Part shown: positions 61,207-64,000 of the stretch, one piece after another
Numbering within the stretch: the first letter of the stretch is position 1
Layout: each line of letters starts with the position of its first letter
NCBI RefSeq assembly: GCF_002251755.1
Contig: NZ_NOXT01000123.1
Coordinates: 119,280 to 183,279 of the forward strand
Reading direction: 5' to 3'
DNA length: 64,000 nt
Source: Sandarakinorhabdus cyanobacteriorum
GTDB lineage: Bacteria > Pseudomonadota > Alphaproteobacteria > Sphingomonadales > Sphingomonadaceae
The notes under the pieces: generated by a model
The model's input: the letters and a program-made list of their open reading frames with translations, nothing else
What the model was told of the DNA's origin: nothing
Database searches by the model: none
Position numbers and translations under genes: made by a program

Positions 61207-62637
61207 TCATCCATGTCCATCCGCAGGAGAGAAGGCTGAGCGGATAAAGGGGGCAGGGCCTTCATCCAGGGAGCCGTGGACCACGGAACGATAAGCCTTG
61301 TCCATCTCCTCCTGCAAGGTGTCTGCCTGGGAGGCCGGGACGATGAAACTATCGTGGACCGGCAGACACGGGATCCCGCGCTGGGACATGTGGAGGAGGA
61401 CCTGCTCGGCGATGCGAGCATCGATGGCCTGAAGTTCCAGCCCGCGCCCCTTGCGGAACCAGTGGGCAACCGGGGCGTGTTTCTGCTCCATCGCTTCCAC
61501 CACCTGCTTCCACGACACGCGGCGCGGCAGCTGCGCGCGGGCACCCTTCGGAGCCCTGATGGTGCCGCCGGATGAGTTCAGAAGCTGCGCGAACGCCTTC
61601 TTGCACAAATCACGCGGCACCTCGGCGAGACGCCCTGGGAGTTCGTAGGGGGCCTGTGGGGCGAAGTTCTTGGCGAGGTCATACATGATCCGGGGGTGGA
61701 AGCCGGCGTAATCGAGCTCCACCACCGGCTCGCCATTGATGCGAAGGCGCACTCGATCCTGCTTGTTCAGGCCCATCCACCAGCCGCCATAGAAGCGCCC
61801 GCCCAGATCGAACGAGCCATTGTTGAAGACGCGGTAGAGCCAGGCCTGGCCCAGTTCCGGCAGCGGCTCCTCCTCGTCCATCGCCTCCAGCGCGGGCAGG
61901 GGACCGGGCAGCGTGATATCAGCGGCGAGGAAGAGGGCGTTAACCGACTCCAGCGTCTTGCGCATCCGGATGGTCTCAGGCGTGTCCCGATAGTCCAGCA
62001 GGGGCTTGGCCGCGCCTCTGGCCGGCGCTGGGCCCTTGAGGCGAATGATTTCTCGGTTGCCGCGCTCCTGCACGGTGGTGGCGCTGATGCCGTAGGCGGC
62101 CAGCCGCTCCAGCAGCGTGCGGTTGGCCCTGATGCGGGTCCGCCGGCCGAACCCGCCTGGGCCACCGAAGGGATTGGCGGCGCGGTCCAGATAGCCGATG
62201 GCGTGGTCCACCAGCTTCGCGCCCTCCAAATAGTCCACCGCGTCAATGACGGCCTGCATCGTGATGCCGGGTGTGGCGTAGCGGTCTGGCTTGTAGGTGT
62301 TCCGATTCCGCGAATAGGCGATGAAGCGGGTGGCCTCCTGCTCCGCTGTCTTCACTAGCTCGGCCAGCAGGGCATCCAGCGTTGTCCGCAGGTTCCCCCT
62401 CACCGTGTCACTCCGGGCCCGCTTGCGCTTCTCTGAGGCTTCTAGCTCGGCCAGCAGGGCATCCAGCGCCGGCTCGCCAGCCTGGCCCAGCGTAAACGTC
62501 CAGCGCGCCAGCCGGCTGTTTTCCAGCTCATCCCTTTCGAACTTCCTCGATGCCCCTTGGACGCCCGCAGAAGCCTCAGGAGAGTCGAGAGGCGCGGCTG
62601 GGCTGGCAGACTCCGCCAACGATTCCAACGCGCTCAC
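61207..62637 (-). CDS. Unrecognised protein with single-subunit-polymerase-like motifs
   Basis: The 476-residue protein begins at GTG overlapping the integrase stop (GTGA). I do not know a name for it. The N-terminal 100 residues contain a duplicated LDALLAELE/LV heptad-like segment. The C-terminal half shows, in order, VVELDYAGFHPRIMYDLAK (D309), the helix RDLCKKAFAQLLNSSGG (R342, K346, F349) and LPVHDSFIVP (H428-D429-S430), which parallels motifs A, B and C of family A DNA polymerases and T7-type RNA polymerases. The function, replication or repair of the element, is inference. Confidence 0.7.
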   Translation of the reverse strand: MSALESLAESASPAAPLDSPEASAGVQGASRKFERDELENSRLARWTFTLGQAGEPALDALLAELEASEKRKRARSDTVRGNLRTTLDALLAELVKTAEQEATRFIAYSRNRNTYKPDRYATPGITMQAVIDAVDYLEGAKLVDHAIGYLDRAANPFGGPGGFGRRTRIRANRTLLERLAAYGISATTVQERGNREIIRLKGPAPARGAAKPLLDYRDTPETIRMRKTLESVNALFLAADITLPGPLPALEAMDEEEPLPELGQAWLYRVFNNGSFDLGGRFYGGWWMGLNKQDRVRLRINGEPVVELDYAGFHPRIMYDLAKNFAPQAPYELPGRLAEVPRDLCKKAFAQLLNSSGGTIRAPKGARAQLPRRVSWKQVVEAMEQKHAPVAHWFRKGRGLELQAIDARIAEQVLLHMSQRGIPCLPVHDSFIVPASQADTLQEEMDKAYRSVVHGSLDEGPAPFIRSAFSPADGHG

Positions 62638-64000
62638 AGGGCTGCTCCGGGCGGCTGGAGGAGCTCCTCGGGCAGCTCGGGATACTCCAGCAGGGCGATG
62701 AGCCTAGCCCTGTTGGCGATGTTGGTGCCGCCGGGGTTGTAAGTCGAGTAGGTGAAGCCGCGTTCATGCCCCAGCACCAGCGCCCATTCGTTCTCGGGTA
62801 CGCCCGCGTTTTCAATGATGTGGGTGACGTTCTTGCGGAACGAGTGGAAGGCCTTGGCGCGGGCCTTGAAGCCGAGCCGGCGCTTATAGTCGGAGAAGGC
62901 CTTGGAGGCGTCTGCACCGGGGCGCTTGCCTGGTCCCTCCAGGTTGAAGGTTGGCCAGACGCGTGCATCCGCCTCGCCCTTCGTCCGATCCAGCAGCCAT
63001 TGCAGCCGGGAATGAACCGGCACCTGGCGATTGCCCGCCTCGGTCTTGGCACCAACAATCTGGAAGTAGGGGATGCCGTTTACCTCCCGCAGTTGCCCCC
63101 AGGTGAGGGCTGCCACCTCGTTGATGCGCAGCCCCGAGAACATGGCCACCAGCATGATTTCATGCAGGTCGCGGCGGCGTGGCGGATTGGAGAGCAGCAT
63201 CTTGAGCTCGTCCGTCTCCCAGGCGAGATAGGTCTCGGCGTTGCTGCCACGCTTCAGCTTTTTGCGCTGGCCGGCAAACGGGTTTGCGCCTTCGCAATGG
63301 CCTCGCTCCTGGGCCCAATCCCAAACCTGCTGGAGACTGCCCATATGGCGGTTGATGGATGACTGGGACAGGCCATTCTTGTGATTGCCGAACTGGGCCA
63401 GCAGTTGCGGCCAGGCGAGCGCCCTGGACGTTGCCGTTCGGGCCCAGTTGGGATCGAGGCGGCGCAGCACATCCTGGAAGGCGGTGGCGTCACGCTGGCG
63501 GATGTTGGCTATGGGCTTGTCACCCCAGAAGCCTCGCCACAGATCGAAGGTCGCCTGTTTCTGTTGCTTTGTGTTCGAGGCCTTGCGTTTTGCCGACCGC
63601 TCCCACGTCTCTAGATAGCCCTTGGCAGCCTCCGAGAAGGGCATGGCGTAAACCGGCGGGACAGGCGCATCCTTGCCCTGGAGCTCCTTGAGCGCGTCCT
63701 GGAGCGCCTGGAGGCGGGCCTCCACGTGCGGCGGCATCTCCTTGCGCTCGTCCTGGAACTCGTCCGCAATCTTCTCGATCTCGAACTCTATCCCCAGTTC
63801 CTCCGGTGTCTGGTCGTCCGCGCCGGCCATGAAGACCTGATACTCGCCTCCTGCAGCCTGCATCCGCTCACGCTGATAGATGGCCCGCAGGTTTACCGCA
63901 GGGGGCTTGCCGTTGCGCAGCTCGTGGATGCGGGCGGCAATCTCGGCCACCAGCTGCTTGTGGGCGACCTCGGCCTCCTTGCGGTCCGAGGTGCCCAGGC
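62634..64000 (-). CDS. int: Tyrosine integrase (5' end beyond the window)
   Basis: At least 455 residues are present; the frame stays open to the right edge, so the start lies outside. The sequence has a core-binding region (LETWERSAKRKASNTKQQKQ) and a catalytic domain with the first Arg in FSGLRINEVAALTWGQL, H-x-x-R in FHSFRKNVTHII, LGHERGF and the nucleophile tyrosine in TYSTYNPGG. It is of the P4-like/alphaproteobacterial island type and probably recombines at the tRNA-Gln at 51793. The polymerase-like gene overlaps its stop. Confidence 0.92.
   Translation of the reverse strand, partial: LGTSDRKEAEVAHKQLVAEIAARIHELRNGKPPAVNLRAIYQRERMQAAGGEYQVFMAGADDQTPEELGIEFEIEKIADEFQDERKEMPPHVEARLQALQDALKELQGKDAPVPPVYAMPFSEAAKGYLETWERSAKRKASNTKQQKQATFDLWRGFWGDKPIANIRQRDATAFQDVLRRLDPNWARTATSRALAWPQLLAQFGNHKNGLSQSSINRHMGSLQQVWDWAQERGHCEGANPFAGQRKKLKRGSNAETYLAWETDELKMLLSNPPRRRDLHEIMLVAMFSGLRINEVAALTWGQLREVNGIPYFQIVGAKTEAGNRQVPVHSRLQWLLDRTKGEADARVWPTFNLEGPGKRPGADASKAFSDYKRRLGFKARAKAFHSFRKNVTHIIENAGVPENEWALVLGHERGFTYSTYNPGGTNIANRARLIALLEYPELPEELLQPPGAAL

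Overview
The window comes from a GC-rich alphaproteobacterium, most probably a member of the Sphingomonadales (inference). The supporting signs are the group-2-type capsule locus with its own Kdo genes, a fatty-acid hydroxylase of the sphingolipid type, and a flagellar gene set carrying FliA, FlgM and FlgN. Genes are tightly packed, with many 1-4 nt start/stop overlaps, and several promoters end exactly at the start codon, so leaderless messages look common.

Region 1 (1-7328) is ordinary chromosome: two hypothetical proteins, a cupin, the TlyA rRNA methyltransferase, an HNH nuclease, a TspO-like protein, UbiK, a YbjN-domain protein, ProC, a di-haem cytochrome c, a MarR regulator and a branched-chain aminotransferase.

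Region 2 (7411-35348) is a complete ABC-transporter-dependent capsule locus. Phosphomannomutase, ManC, Gmd and an Rmd-like reductase make GDP-D-rhamnose (via GDP-mannose). KdsD, KdsA and KdsB make CMP-Kdo, and KpsC-like and KpsS-like proteins would build the poly-Kdo lipid linker. KpsM/KpsT-like transporter subunits, a KpsE-like inner-membrane protein and a Wza-like outer-membrane lipoprotein export the chain. Four GT4 genes (one with three GT4 domains), an FkbM methyltransferase/coiled-coil/DUF4214 fusion, a sulfatase-superfamily transferase, an SDR and a fatty-acid hydroxylase complete it. A 607-bp divergent control region (11266-11872) holds strong palindromes.

Region 3 (35352-50848) is flagellar. 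motAB and the operon flgBCDEFGHIJKL run on the minus strand; flgA, flgM, flgN, a lytic transglycosylase, flhA and fliA run on the plus strand. Sigma-54 (-24/-12) boxes lie before flgB and the transglycosylase, and sigma-28 boxes before flgM and motA. flgH is scrambled by two frame changes, and flgD is unusually short. A CoA-ester lyase (50881-51720) and tRNA-Gln(UUG) close the chromosomal part.

Region 4 (51868-64000) is a genomic island that begins at the 3' end of tRNA-Gln and runs off the right edge inside a tyrosine integrase gene. It carries an ATPase/PIN-like nuclease pair, a serine recombinase with a res-like repeat region, a type I restriction-modification system (hsdR-hsdM-hsdS) followed by an Mrr-type endonuclease, an array of four 20-bp repeats at 20/40-bp spacing, and an unrecognised protein with single-subunit-polymerase-like motifs whose start overlaps the integrase stop codon.
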